From NCBI GenBank assembly GCA_027487215.1, contig JAIYDZ010000005.1:1-64000 (forward strand): a stretch of DNA of 64,000 nucleotides, given 5' to 3'. This stretch comes from Pseudomonadota bacterium. GTDB lineage: Bacteria; Babelota; Babeliae; Babelales; CAIQNR01. The notes under the pieces were generated by a model, which saw nothing but the letters and a program-made list of their open reading frames with translations, was not told where the DNA came from and did not search any database. This document shows, piece after piece, positions 1 to 8,546 of this stretch (the first letter of the stretch is position 1; every line of letters begins with the position of its first letter). The position numbers were made by a program, and so were the translations under genes.

Positions 1-87
1 GTTATCTTGGTTAAGGAGTCTAAAAACTTGTTGGTCTAAAACAATTGAATCGGCTCGATCACTTCTCCAATTTGCCTGTTCAATCAT
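1..87 (-). CDS. possible N-terminal fragment of a gene running off the left edge
   Basis: Reading the minus strand, an ATG at 85-87 opens a frame that stays open to the window edge (29 residues, beginning MIEQANWRSDRADS). The frame is also open a little further upstream, to a stop near 140, but without another standard start. No clear Shine-Dalgarno precedes the ATG and the fragment is too short to assign to a family. The rest of 88-173 shows nothing recognisable. It could equally be non-coding. Confidence 0.2.
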   Translation of the reverse strand, partial: MIEQANWRSDRADSIVLDQQVFRLLNQDN

Positions 88-173
88 GCTTTTGAGGATG
101 GCATGAATTTTGAGATAAGCTCTAAATTCTAACTAAGAAATTTTCTTTGAAAAACTAAATCTCTAAATTCTAA

Positions 174-213
174 AAAAAAAGCAGCATCCTTTAAAGGATG
201 CTGCTTTTTTTTT
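174..213. terminator. bidirectional rho-independent terminator
   Basis: A perfect inverted repeat (GCAGCATCCTTT / AAAGGATGCTGC, 181-204) is flanked by an A run at 172-180 and a T run at 205-213, so it terminates in both directions. On the minus strand it follows the pth stop codon directly; the stop lies within the flanking T run. Confidence 0.85.
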
Positions 214-754
214 AGAAATATTTTTCAACTTCAGCTGCACCTTGCTGAACAAACTGCGCTACGCGCGTGCGTTCTTCTGCAAAATCAGTTAGTACGTATT
301 CAGGTACATCGTTTTTATTTTCAGGACGACCCACCCCACAACGAAGCCTCCAAAACTCAAAACCGCATGCTTTAATAATCGATTTTAAACCATTATGTCC
401 ACGAGCACTTCCACCACAGCGAATGGCAAAGGTGCCAAATGGTTTTTCAAGTTCATCATGCACGACTAAAATGTTTTCTGGCTTGATACCTTTTTTAGTA
501 AGCGCGGGAATTACCAGTCCAGAAACATTCATAAACGTTTGTGGTTTAACCAGCATTACTGTTTTTGAACCAACAACAAGCTCAGCGACCTCTGCTTTGT
601 CTTTTGATTGCCAGTCTAAACCATAGGTTTCAGCAAGCGCATCTAAAATTAAAAATCCAATATTATGTCGATTGTTGCGATATTTATTTCCAGGATTTCC
701 AAGGCCAATCACTACCAAAATATCTGTCGGGTTTTGTAGTTCCAACTGTTCCAT
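212..754 (-). CDS. pth: peptidyl-tRNA hydrolase
   Basis: Pth cleaves the ester bond of peptidyl-tRNAs that drop off ribosomes and so recycles tRNA in the cytoplasm. The family signatures are present in order: GLGNPG near the N-terminus, NRHNIGF with the catalytic His, KPQTFMN with the substrate-binding Asn, HDELE with the catalytic Asp, and GGSARGHNGLKS. About 180 residues is the normal family length. The frame continues upstream to a GTG at 767-769, which would add five residues; the ATG at 752-754 is preferred because a weak GAAAG precedes it and the GTG has no ribosome site. It lies downstream of the Skp-like gene on the same strand, separated by a small hairpin, and ends in a strong terminator. 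Confidence 0.93.
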   Translation of the reverse strand: MEQLELQNPTDILVVIGLGNPGNKYRNNRHNIGFLILDALAETYGLDWQSKDKAEVAELVVGSKTVMLVKPQTFMNVSGLVIPALTKKGIKPENILVVHDELEKPFGTFAIRCGGSARGHNGLKSIIKACGFEFWRLRCGVGRPENKNDVPEYVLTDFAEERTRVAQFVQQGAAEVEKYF

Positions 755-777
755 TACCAAATCTTTCACATGAAAAT

Positions 778-800
778 GGCTGATGCATTACACATCAGCC
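778..800. terminator. hairpin between ompH-like gene and pth
   Basis: GGCTGATG (778-785) and CATCAGCC (793-800) form an 8-bp stem with a 7-nt loop between the Skp-like stop codon and the pth start. On the minus strand only a short ATTTTC follows, so it is at best a weak or attenuating terminator; it could also shape translation of pth. Confidence 0.4.
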
Positions 801-829
801 ACAATTTTTCCTAAAAAACTCAGATCTGC

Positions 830-1381
830 TTACGCAGCTGCTGGAGCCTTCGGTGCTGGTTTTGCTACTGATTTTACTGCTTTATGATGAGCTTCGAGTT
901 CTTTTTTTACAATGTCAGTTACATCAAGGTCTTTAGATTTTGCTAAAGCAACGTTAGATGGTAAAATTGCATCCCACTCATATTTTGCACGAATGACTTC
1001 CATCTGCACAACATCTGCTTCTGCGTCTTTTGCAATTTTTTGTGTTTCAGCCATTACTTTGTTTTGAGCTGCTTGTTGTTTAGCTTGTGCTTTTTTGCCA
1101 ATAGACTCCATTGCTTCCTGGTTTTTCTTCTTTGCGTCAGCATCTTTAAGATCTTTTGCTTTTGCAGCAAGTTCGCCCATTTCTTTTGACATAGGGTCTA
1201 ATTCTTTTTGAAGCTTTGCTTGTTCAGCAGCTTCGATGTCTTTAGCTTTTTGTTGATACGGACTAAAAATAACTTCTGGATCAACATAGACTGTTTTTCC
1301 TTTAAGATCTCTTGCTTGCACATTTGTAGCAAAAGCAGTTACCAATAATGAAAGAGCAAATGCACGTTTAACAAAGTTCAT
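830..1381 (-). CDS. Skp/OmpH-family periplasmic chaperone
   Basis: The 183-residue product has a classic signal peptide (basic MNFVKR, hydrophobic core, cleavage near VQA-RD at about residue 23), then a Lys/Ala/Glu-rich helical region (about 45-130) predicted as coiled coil, and an Ala/Pro/Lys tail. The start of the mature protein, K-T-V-Y-V-D-P-E-V-I-F, matches the OmpH/Skp pattern. Skp-type proteins hold unfolded outer-membrane proteins in the periplasm, which fits a genome with a porin at 55.6 kb. Start choice is supported by GAGGG about 8 nt upstream. In many genomes skp follows bamA, but here it is preceded by a P-type ATPase and has its own promoter. Sequence identity to Skp is low, so the family call is firmer than the exact role. 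Confidence 0.75.
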   Translation of the reverse strand: MNFVKRAFALSLLVTAFATNVQARDLKGKTVYVDPEVIFSPYQQKAKDIEAAEQAKLQKELDPMSKEMGELAAKAKDLKDADAKKKNQEAMESIGKKAQAKQQAAQNKVMAETQKIAKDAEADVVQMEVIRAKYEWDAILPSNVALAKSKDLDVTDIVKKELEAHHKAVKSVAKPAPKAPAAA

Positions 1382-1428
1382 AAAATACCCTCATACTTGT
1401 ATGGTTTATTACAAAATTATGCAAACTT

Positions 1429-1457
1429 AGACTAGCGCGTTTAAGCTTTATCGTCAA
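1429..1457 (-). promoter_or_regulatory. sigma-70-type promoter for the Skp-like gene
   Basis: On the minus strand TTGACG (1452-1457), a 17-nt spacer and TAGTCT (1429-1434) lie about 50 nt before the Skp-like start. The -35 box overlaps the last codons of the upstream ATPase gene. Confidence 0.55.
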
Positions 1458-4075
1458 CGGGACCTCACAAACCACTTTCTGAGTTCTTCCAAGATCAAAA
1501 TACACAAAGCCTGAATACCAATAACCATCCACTGCACACCAGTAAGAGGTACAAGTGCAAAAATATGATTACCCCATGATGTATAAAGCATAGTCAAAAG
1601 CAAACATGGAATAACTGCAAGAGCGCCAAATAACCAACGATTTGCAAACAGCGATAGTGAAAAAAGTGACCTGTGTAATGAGCGGCAATGTAATGCCATA
1701 ACCCACTGACAGACAGTCATTGAAACAACTGCCATCGTGCGCGCAAGAACCAACGTTGTGTAGAAATAGTAATAGATAAATAATGAAACACAGGATACTG
1801 ATACCATTAATGATTGATAGACAATACGCGCAATCAGCTCTTTGGTAATAAGCACTGTAGGCCCTTGCAGCCATCCTTTTTTAAGAAGGCCATGTTCTTT
1901 AGGTTCAAGTGCTAATGCTGAATCTAAAAGCCCGTCAGTTACAAAATTAAGCCACAGGATATGTGCTGCAAGAAACGGCATAGGCAGGCCTAACGCAAAC
2001 ACAAAAAGCATTACTGCTACTTCAGAAAGATTGGTGGTAAAAAAATATAAAATTACCCGTTTGAATGAAATAAAAATGTGACGGCCCTGCTCAATTGCTG
2101 CAAGCAGACTCGAAAACGAATCCTCATGCAACACAATATCAGCAGCTTCTTTAGTAACCTCTGCACCCGACATTCCCATTGCCACGCCAACGTGTGCTGC
2201 TGCCAACGCAGGAGCATCGTTAATACCGTCTCCCACCATTGCAACAGAAGCACCCTGTTGTTGAAGTAACTTTACTAAACGCACTTTATCTTCAGGAAGC
2301 ATACGCGCATAGACCAGAGTGTCTTCAATTTTTGAGGTTACTACATCATCTGACTCTGCTCGAAAATCAACACCATCCATAGCTGCATGAGAAAAGTCTG
2401 TCATGCCTGCTGCATGGGCAAGGCTTAACGCAGTCGTCATATTATCACCGGTTGCCATCACGACCTTGATTCCTGCGTTTTTAAATCCCTGTACTGTTTT
2501 AACTACATCGGGACGCAAGCTATCGGTCAATGCAAAAAGACCAATACAAGAAAGTTCATCGTGAGACAACTGAGTAAAATCAGCATCAGCAGGAAGCTTT
2601 TCTTTAAACGTTTTGGTCGCCACTGCAAGAACACGAAGCCCTTGTTGTAAATACGCTTCAAGCGACTGTTTTTGAAAGACAGTTAAATCGACTGAACGTT
2701 TTATAAGTACTTCAGGTGCGCCAATCATAAATAAAACAGTGTTTTGACCATGATCAAAAAAGCCAGCATAAAGCTGATTTTCAGAACTGAATGGAATGTG
2801 ATGACGGAGCGTATATTCCTGAGCAAGTGCTTGAGGGGAAAGTTGTAATTTATGAGCCATAAGACCTAGTGCTGCTTGAGTGGGCGTTCCACGCACACTA
2901 TAACTGTGTGTTTTTTTATCAAACAATATTTCAGATGCGTTTAAAAGCGATGCGACAGTAACGCTTGCAAGTAAATCTTGAGACGCATTATCAGCAGTTA
3001 TCTGTTGACCATTGAAAGTTACGTCACCCTCTTTTGCATACCCTGCACCTGAAAAATCAACTGCCTGATCTTGAACTGTTGCGTGTAAAACCATTAACTC
3101 ATTACGCGTGAGTGTGCCTGTTTTGTCAATGACTACCACATCTACACGGCCAAGCGCTTCAACCGCCTGAAGTCTGCGTGCAAAAACTTTTTTACGCGCA
3201 ATGGCATATGATCCTGAAACTAATGCCAAGGTCATAATCATCGGCACCCCTTGCGGCACAACACAAATAAAAAGCGCAACAAGCGCTGCAAGCAACTGCC
3301 CAAAAGGACGCCCAGTCAGCACCCCCGTAATCAATAAGAAAAGACAAATACCAATAATGACCCATAAAATAAATTTAAGAAGATCCTCTAAATCACGCTG
3401 CAACGGCATGTGAGTTGTTGTTGTTTCGATTGTGTCATGAATTTTGCCAAGCCGAGTATTTTTTCCTGTATTAAAAACAACGGCTTTACAATACCCAGAA
3501 AGAACATGTGAACTTGCATACACGAGCGCGGGAGATACTTCAGGCGCCGCAGTCATTTTAACAACCGGTTCTGATTCACCCGTAAGCATTGATTCATCGA
3601 CCGAGAAATCCCACGCCTCAACCACATAGGCGTCTGCAGGAACTTTTTCGCCTCGCTGAATAATGATTAAATCACCAGGAACAAGATCGTTACTTGAAAT
3701 CCCTTTTTTTATACCATCACGCACTACTACGCTGACCGTTACTTCCAGTGCACGCAATTTTTGCAAAAGCCCTAAAATACGCAGCTCTTGAGAGGTTCCA
3801 ATAATGATGCTTAAACAAAGGATTCCTCCAATGATGTACGCATCAAACGGTTCGCCTGTAAAAAAAATAATCGCTCCTGATCCAACTAAAAGAAACACCA
3901 TGGGATCAGTAATTTTTTCGTATAAAATATTCCATATTGAACGATGGACAAAAGGAATGGAGTTACCACCAGTTTTAGTCAACCGTTGCTGAGCTTCTGT
4001 TTGCGAAAGACCTTGTTTTATGCTGCTACCAAGTTGCCTTACAAGTTCAAGTAATGAAAAACGCGATTTATTCAT
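1454..4075 (-). CDS. P-type cation-transporting ATPase (type II, Ca2+/cation)
   Basis: This integral membrane pump couples ATP hydrolysis to cation transport. Residue numbers count from the upstream GTG at 4079-4081. All phosphorylation-cycle motifs are present: TGES (about 167-170), the phosphorylated Asp in DKTGT (319-323), TGDN and GDGINDAPAL in the P domain. An N-terminal cation ATPase domain precedes four transmembrane helices, and six more follow. In M5 and M6, NLSE and LNFVTDG keep the Asn, Glu, Thr and Asp ligands typical of SERCA-like pumps. In M4 the usual PEGLP is PQGVP (276-280), so the key ion-binding Glu is Gln. The ATG at 4073-4075 has GGAG five bases upstream and is preferred over the GTG six bases earlier. 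Substrate is unproven. Confidence 0.9.
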   Translation of the reverse strand: MNKSRFSLLELVRQLGSSIKQGLSQTEAQQRLTKTGGNSIPFVHRSIWNILYEKITDPMVFLLVGSGAIIFFTGEPFDAYIIGGILCLSIIIGTSQELRILGLLQKLRALEVTVSVVVRDGIKKGISSNDLVPGDLIIIQRGEKVPADAYVVEAWDFSVDESMLTGESEPVVKMTAAPEVSPALVYASSHVLSGYCKAVVFNTGKNTRLGKIHDTIETTTTHMPLQRDLEDLLKFILWVIIGICLFLLITGVLTGRPFGQLLAALVALFICVVPQGVPMIMTLALVSGSYAIARKKVFARRLQAVEALGRVDVVVIDKTGTLTRNELMVLHATVQDQAVDFSGAGYAKEGDVTFNGQQITADNASQDLLASVTVASLLNASEILFDKKTHSYSVRGTPTQAALGLMAHKLQLSPQALAQEYTLRHHIPFSSENQLYAGFFDHGQNTVLFMIGAPEVLIKRSVDLTVFQKQSLEAYLQQGLRVLAVATKTFKEKLPADADFTQLSHDELSCIGLFALTDSLRPDVVKTVQGFKNAGIKVVMATGDNMTTALSLAHAAGMTDFSHAAMDGVDFRAESDDVVTSKIEDTLVYARMLPEDKVRLVKLLQQQGASVAMVGDGINDAPALAAAHVGVAMGMSGAEVTKEAADIVLHEDSFSSLLAAIEQGRHIFISFKRVILYFFTTNLSEVAVMLFVFALGLPMPFLAAHILWLNFVTDGLLDSALALEPKEHGLLKKGWLQGPTVLITKELIARIVYQSLMVSVSCVSLFIYYYFYTTLVLARTMAVVSMTVCQWVMALHCRSLHRSLFSLSLFANRWLFGALAVIPCLLLTMLYTSWGNHIFALVPLTGVQWMVIGIQALCILILEELRKWFVRSR

Positions 4076-4136
4076 ATCCACTCCACACCTAAAAAATCTG
4101 TTAATCCTTTTAAAAAACTAACACAATAAAAAATGA

Positions 4137-4865
4137 TTAATCCAGCGCTTTTATCAGTTTAAATCTATTTTTTTTCTCATCTAGATGGATGTAGTGAAGT
4201 GCATGGCAGACAATGTTTTTTGTTGCAAGCGCTTCTTGTACCTTATGCAGATGCTCAAGACGATCATCGATAAAAACAACTTCATCAGGCCATTCTTGTA
4301 GATGCTCGCATAGGTGTAAAAGAGCACTTCCCTTATCAAAGGAACCACAGAAATAGATACCGTGGGTATACACTGCACGCGCATGGTCAAACTCAAACCG
4401 CTCACACCCGTTATGTTGACTAAAATCAATTCCCGCATCTGCCAACAACTTTACCGTTACGTCTACAAGGGGACGCGAGCGAGCAGTCAGCCCTACCACA
4501 CGAGACGCGCGTTGCTTTGCTTCGCTCAGTACAGAAAGCGTAACCGCTTCTACTGGCTTTACAGAAAAATAATCGTGGTGCTGAATTTCATAATAAAATG
4601 GCAAAACAATTTCGAGCGCCTGCTCAAAAGTATGCCCCTTGCTAACAAGACGATTGAGGTGAGCGCTAAACCATTGATCACTCCCCCACTCTGAATGATG
4701 TGCTGGTTCAATTAAAGTATTATCAAGATCACACACAACCCATACCGTTTTTTCGGGATTGATACATTCAAGCAGCTCTACACACGAAAGAGACTGTTTA
4801 ATCTGTCCACATGCAAGAGCAAAACTAGATAAAAAGAGACACAATAAACGGGCACAATAATTCAT
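4137..4865 (-). CDS. exported HAD-superfamily protein (DUF2608-like)
   Basis: The 242-residue product starts with a signal peptide (hydrophobic stretch 6-19 ending ALAC-GQ; a lipoprotein site is possible but not canonical). The HAD motif I is VVCDLDNTL (about 43-51), with both catalytic Asp residues. GLTAR serves as motif II, a Lys in DKGSALL as motif III, and VVFIDDRLEH as motif IV. The arrangement matches the DUF2608 group of HAD-like proteins seen in intracellular bacteria. A phosphatase role outside the cytoplasm is plausible but the substrate is unknown. It forms a tandem pair with the next upstream gene, 23 bp away, suggesting duplication and cotranscription. Confidence 0.7.
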   Translation of the reverse strand: MNYCARLLCLFLSSFALACGQIKQSLSCVELLECINPEKTVWVVCDLDNTLIEPAHHSEWGSDQWFSAHLNRLVSKGHTFEQALEIVLPFYYEIQHHDYFSVKPVEAVTLSVLSEAKQRASRVVGLTARSRPLVDVTVKLLADAGIDFSQHNGCERFEFDHARAVYTHGIYFCGSFDKGSALLHLCEHLQEWPDEVVFIDDRLEHLHKVQEALATKNIVCHALHYIHLDEKKNRFKLIKALD

Positions 4866-4888
4866 AACTTATCCTTACATTCAACTGC

Positions 4889-5437
4889 TTACTCGGTACG
4901 AGTGTAATAAGCGCTTATCACCTGGATGGAAGGATATGATACCCGCATTTCATGAAGCACACTAGTGCAATTATCATTTACATCATCAGAAAAAATTATT
5001 GCGTCAGGCAGCGTGCCACCGTGAGCTTTAAAATCTTCTAAATAATGAACAAGCGCAATGCCTTTAGAATTTTTTGCGTACAGACTATTACGATCAAAAA
5101 CGTCCACGACTGGACCTGAGCCAATAACTCTTTTTAAGTAGTTATCATACGGGGTAAATACTATTTTTTGCTGATGTAAAGAATCTACCACTGTTTGCGC
5201 ATAGGAAGGAGATATCTTAGTCAGTCCCATCACACGTGAAACAAGTTGAGACATTTCTTGAAATACTTTTTGTGTCAGTGCGCCTTCCACAGGCTCAAAC
5301 TTTTTACCGACATGCACGAGCATTCCGTCAATATCGGTCACCCACCAGACAGAAACACATTTCTTTTTTTCAAGACGTTCAACAAAAGATTTGAGTTCTT
5401 CTATTGTTTCTATCTGCTGCGCAACGGAACTACCCAT
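4889..5437 (-). CDS. HAD-like paralogue, divergent and without signal peptide
   Basis: This 182-residue protein lines up with its downstream neighbour: VTDIDGMLV stands where the neighbour has VCDLDNTLI, GLTKIS where it has GLTARS, a Lys in SKGIALVHYL, and IIFSDDVNDN where it has VVFIDDRLEH. Both motif I Asp residues remain, but the usual Thr two places later is Met. The region between motifs I and II, which holds the cap in the neighbour, is shorter. There is no signal peptide; the N-terminus is a charged helix. It is either a reduced phosphatase or an enzyme drifting towards a binding role. The two genes probably form one operon. Confidence 0.55.
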   Translation of the reverse strand: MGSSVAQQIETIEELKSFVERLEKKKCVSVWWVTDIDGMLVHVGKKFEPVEGALTQKVFQEMSQLVSRVMGLTKISPSYAQTVVDSLHQQKIVFTPYDNYLKRVIGSGPVVDVFDRNSLYAKNSKGIALVHYLEDFKAHGGTLPDAIIFSDDVNDNCTSVLHEMRVSYPSIQVISAYYTRTE

Positions 5438-5592
5438 TAATTACCTTTCTCTGTCGACTTAAAGGGCATACTAATTTTAAAGTAGTGTAACATTACTTCA
5501 GATCCAGTCTACGTCTTACAAAAAACACTGACCTGAAAGCAGTTTATAAGCTGGGCGCATACTACAATTTAAAAATGTTTTTACAACCATTC

Positions 5593-5619
5593 TTTACACC
5601 CTTTCGGTTGATTTATACT
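5593..5619 (+). promoter_or_regulatory. possible promoter for the exported protein at 5652
   Basis: TTTACA (5593-5598) and TATACT (5614-5619) are separated by 15 nt, short of the ideal 17. AAGGG at 5637-5641 follows and could be the ribosome site for a GTG at 5652. Confidence 0.35.
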
Positions 5620-5651
5620 AAGTAACAAACTCAAATAAGGGTGAATTTCAA

Positions 5652-7290
5652 GTGAAGACAGCTCTTTCGCATTATTTTTTAAGATAATTTTTTAGTAACT
5701 ATTGTTGGGATAACCCCTACTCATTGCGCATATCCAGAACAGTCGGGACATTCTTTCCTGCCGTACCAGCCGGTATATAGCATCATCTATTATCAAAATC
5801 CACCTTCATTTATTGCGCCCGCAGGATATCAATACCCTGCAGCTCAACCACACAACCCTTCTGAGACCATACACCAACCGTTAGTTATTGATGATTTTGA
5901 AGAAAGAGATTTTATTAATTTTCCAGGCATCGATGATACCCATACACTGAGGCTCAACCCCATAAGAAAAGATACTAAAAAATCATATCGCACTCTTATT
6001 AACGAGCAGTTAAAAAACAATGTCCCATTTCTTTTAGGATATTTTCCTACCGAGAAAAAACCCGGCTTTGCACTTTTTCCTCTTAAAGGCTATATCTACA
6101 CAGGTCAGTGGAATGGCAATATGCAAATTTTTTCACTGAGTTCTGACCAATCAAAAAAAATCATAGTGCAAGAAGTAACCACTGTTACCACAACACTTTG
6201 CCAATTTGTAAACATTGCCTATTCAGAGCTAGCATTACGCGTTGAAAAAAATGATCCAATAATCATTAACACATGGAATGGCCTTCTGGCTCTTTCAGGT
6301 AAAAACCAACTATCCCAGAATCAATCTCAAAGCACAGCCGACTCCTGTAAAGTTGCGGCTGCTGTCATAAAAAAAGAAACCTGTGACATTGGAGTTCAAT
6401 GTGAGCTTTTAGAAGCTGCTCTTGCTCCCTCCAAAAGCCCTGAGCAATCTGTATCAAAAGAATTTGATTACCAATCGCTTAAAAATTGGGTGCCAGAAAG
6501 TGGTGTATATTGGGCAGACGAGCCGCCAATAGATCTTCATGAAAAGCCAATTGCATCAAGTACACAAAAATCTTTAAAGCAAAAACCTCTCAATGAATTT
6601 AAAGTAACACCAGACTCTGTTTTTAAACCTGTCACAGTCCGCCCTGTCAAAGAGGCTCATTACGCTCGAGCATTGCTAGCGGGCGCAACAGCAGGAAAAG
6701 CAGCAACTCAGAAAAAATCTCAAAACGCATATTCGTCATTAGACCAAGCAGCGCGTAATTATATTGAATGCAATCCACGTCCTGCAGTAAGTCCATGGAA
6801 AGAAAGCAGCCAATCTTGTTTAATCACTGCTCCTGACCCGAAGGAATTATTCAAACCAAAAGGACTTTATATAAATCTCTTTGAAAAACCAAAAGATGGA
6901 AGCTTGAGTATTCAAGAATATTGGGAAAAATCTGCCGGCTGCAAAAATCCTTTACTTTACGCAGCGGTAAAAAAAGAACTATCTAGTAATGTAATTCGGT
7001 GCTTTGCTTCATCTTTAAAAGAAAAATCAGACACACAGACCGTGCGCTATTATCTTTTAAAAAAATTCAACGAAAAAAAATCTCATCCTCAAACAAAAGA
7101 AATATCTGATAAAACAACAATGACCGATGCAACGGGTTTTGCAAACTACTGTGCAGACTATTTTAAAATAACAGTTTCAAAATTTGCAGAAAAAATAGAA
7201 CATAGAAATGGAAAATATAGAGACTTTTGGAACTATGCATGGGAAAGAGGTGCAGCCCTTAAAAAGGGACAGGCTACTACAAAAGATTAA
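5652..7290 (+). CDS. large exported protein of unknown function with apparent frameshift in the signal peptide
   Basis: An open frame without a standard start runs from 5683 to the stop at 7290 (about 534 codons); the first in-frame ATG is only at 6121, yet coding character begins well upstream. A GTG at 5652 in another frame, about 10 nt after AAGGG, encodes MKTALSHYFLR and then hits TAA at 5685-5687. Skipping one base there continues into NFLVTIVGITPTHCA-YPEQ, which completes a normal signal peptide. The mature protein is rich in Tyr/Pro/Gln early on, Lys/Ser rich in the middle, and has a basic helical C-terminus. I recognise no domain. Either one base is wrong or mutated near 5685, a rare start is used, or the frame shifts during translation. 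Confidence 0.5.
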
Positions 7291-7416
7291 GAATTAAAAA
7301 GACTAAGATAACTACATAAGAATTATGGATACTTCGCTTTGCACATCAAATTTTTTTTACTATTAAAGTCATTTAAAAAATGAGGCAGACAGGCGAAGCT
7401 ACAAAGTAGCAGAGTA

Positions 7417-7797
7417 TGGAGGCGATGGGAATCGAACCCATGTCCGCACCTATGCAACCCACAAGCGCTACATACTTAGTTCTTGAATATAGTCACCGCT
7501 TCCTCAAGAACAGAGAAATTGCTGTGACGCAGAATCGTGATACATTCAGACTACTCTTCTACAACCTTATCTGAAAGTTCTATCTCTTTATTATATTCAC
7601 TACTCAAACTGATAGACACGTCTTTGTAGTGAAACTCTTACTTTTGCTTACGCAGCAGCAAGAGCATGAGAGGTATTAAAACCTCTCGTTGTAAATGTGT
7701 TTACATTTATAGTTTAACCAATTGTTTTACGAGCACTCAGTCAACGCTCGGCATGCTCTCATGGACGTCATAAACACGTCGAAACCAGTACGCCCCC
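7417..7797 (-). ncRNA. ssrA: transfer-messenger RNA (tmRNA)
   Basis: The minus strand begins GGGGGCG at 7797, with TTTCGACG shortly after, and ends in GGTTCGATTCCCATCGCCTCCA at 7417. The two ends form a 7-bp acceptor stem (GGGGGCG with CGCCTCC, one G-U pair), and the T arm is typical. CCA is not encoded. The tag reading frame, minus strand 7704 down to 7651 with stop TAA at 7650-7648, reads VNTFTTRGFNTSHALAAA if the GTA at 7704-7702 is the resume codon; the ALAAA end is certain, the first residue is inferred. The tag stop follows a hairpin made by GAGAGGT/ACCTCTC. tmRNA with SmpB rescues stalled ribosomes, and smpB lies 750 bp upstream on the same strand. Confidence 0.95.
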
Positions 7798-7829
7798 GAC
7801 TATTTCAAAGATCTTATGTAGTGATTTTT

Positions 7830-7858
7830 AGTGTAACAGAGTGGGGTGTCTTTTGCAA
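7830..7858 (-). promoter_or_regulatory. promoter of tmRNA
   Basis: On the minus strand TTGCAA (7853-7858), a 17-nt spacer and TACACT (7830-7835) precede the mature tmRNA 5' end by about 33 nt. This would give a short 5' leader of the kind RNase P removes from pre-tmRNA. Confidence 0.6.
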
Positions 7859-8546
7859 AGACAGTAAGCTTTTACTAAAAACCCTTTTCTGGTTTTTCCG
7901 ACAGATCTCTCATTGTTTATCAAAGTTAATAGCATTGTTATTCCGTTATTTTTACCAATTGCAGTATTTGGGAGCGCTCCCACGCAGGGCAAGAGGGAAT
8001 TCTGGTCAACCCCCTCTTAACTCCCAGACATTTCAATACACGCGACGAGATGCTTACGAAGAACACCTAAAGCTGTTTTGTCGCCTGCATTTCGCGCTTA
8101 TGTGGACTTCTTGTACACGATCCGTTTTTACCAATTGAGGTGGTTTTGGCTTATGTCCGTAGCCCTTTGCTGACCTGTCGATTTTTACCAACTAACAAGC
8201 CTGACACTCTGTTGAAAATAATTAAGTAAGGTACCTCATCAGCGCGGCATGCCAACGATAAAATCGCGTAGCGATTCTTCGTCAGCATTCTGCGCGTCGC
8301 ATTTAAAAAAGAGATGGGGGTCTAGGGGGGTTAGCTCTGGAACCCCCGCTAGTGCTGCACGCAAGGTGCCCCAAAAATTTTAATCAAAGAAAAGCGTCGG
8401 TAAGAAAATGAAGTTTTTACCCTGCGCGGGGAGCGCCCTACTAACGAAAGTTAGCACACTAATAGGGTAGCGCTGCCATGAATACGGCACATCAAAAATA
8501 TGATTTAAAATAAGACTTTGAATTAAAATGATTTTAGAAAAAAAAA
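7859..8546. other. gene-free stretch with several inverted repeats
   Basis: No credible gene is visible in about 690 bp between the tmRNA promoter and smpB. The stretch is locally GC-richer than its surroundings. It holds a 14-bp palindrome TGGGAGCGCTCCCA (7969-7982), AATCGC-GTA-GCGATT (8262-8276), GGGGGTT/AACCCCC with an 8-nt loop (8326-8347), and a composite hairpin around 8440-8475 (CTAAC-GAAA-GTTAG inside CCCTA/TAGGG). The word TTTTTACCAA occurs three times (7949-7959, 8126-8134, 8183-8191). It may contain an unrecognised structured RNA or the remnant of a mobile element. I looked for RNase P and SRP RNA signatures and did not find them. Confidence 0.4.

Noticed and set aside
1569-1874. 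101-codon ORF within the P-type ATPase gene, alternative frame
   Set aside because: It lies wholly inside a well-supported gene on the same strand and matches no family.
7722-8138. 138-codon plus-strand ORF starting inside tmRNA antisense
   Set aside because: Its first third is the complement of tmRNA, it starts with TTG without a ribosome site, and the protein matches nothing recognisable.
7859-8546. RNase P RNA or SRP RNA in the tmRNA-smpB gap
   Set aside because: Neither the conserved GAGGAAAGTC/ACAGAA words of RNase P RNA nor the GGAAGGAAGCA-type loop of SRP RNA was found on either strand.
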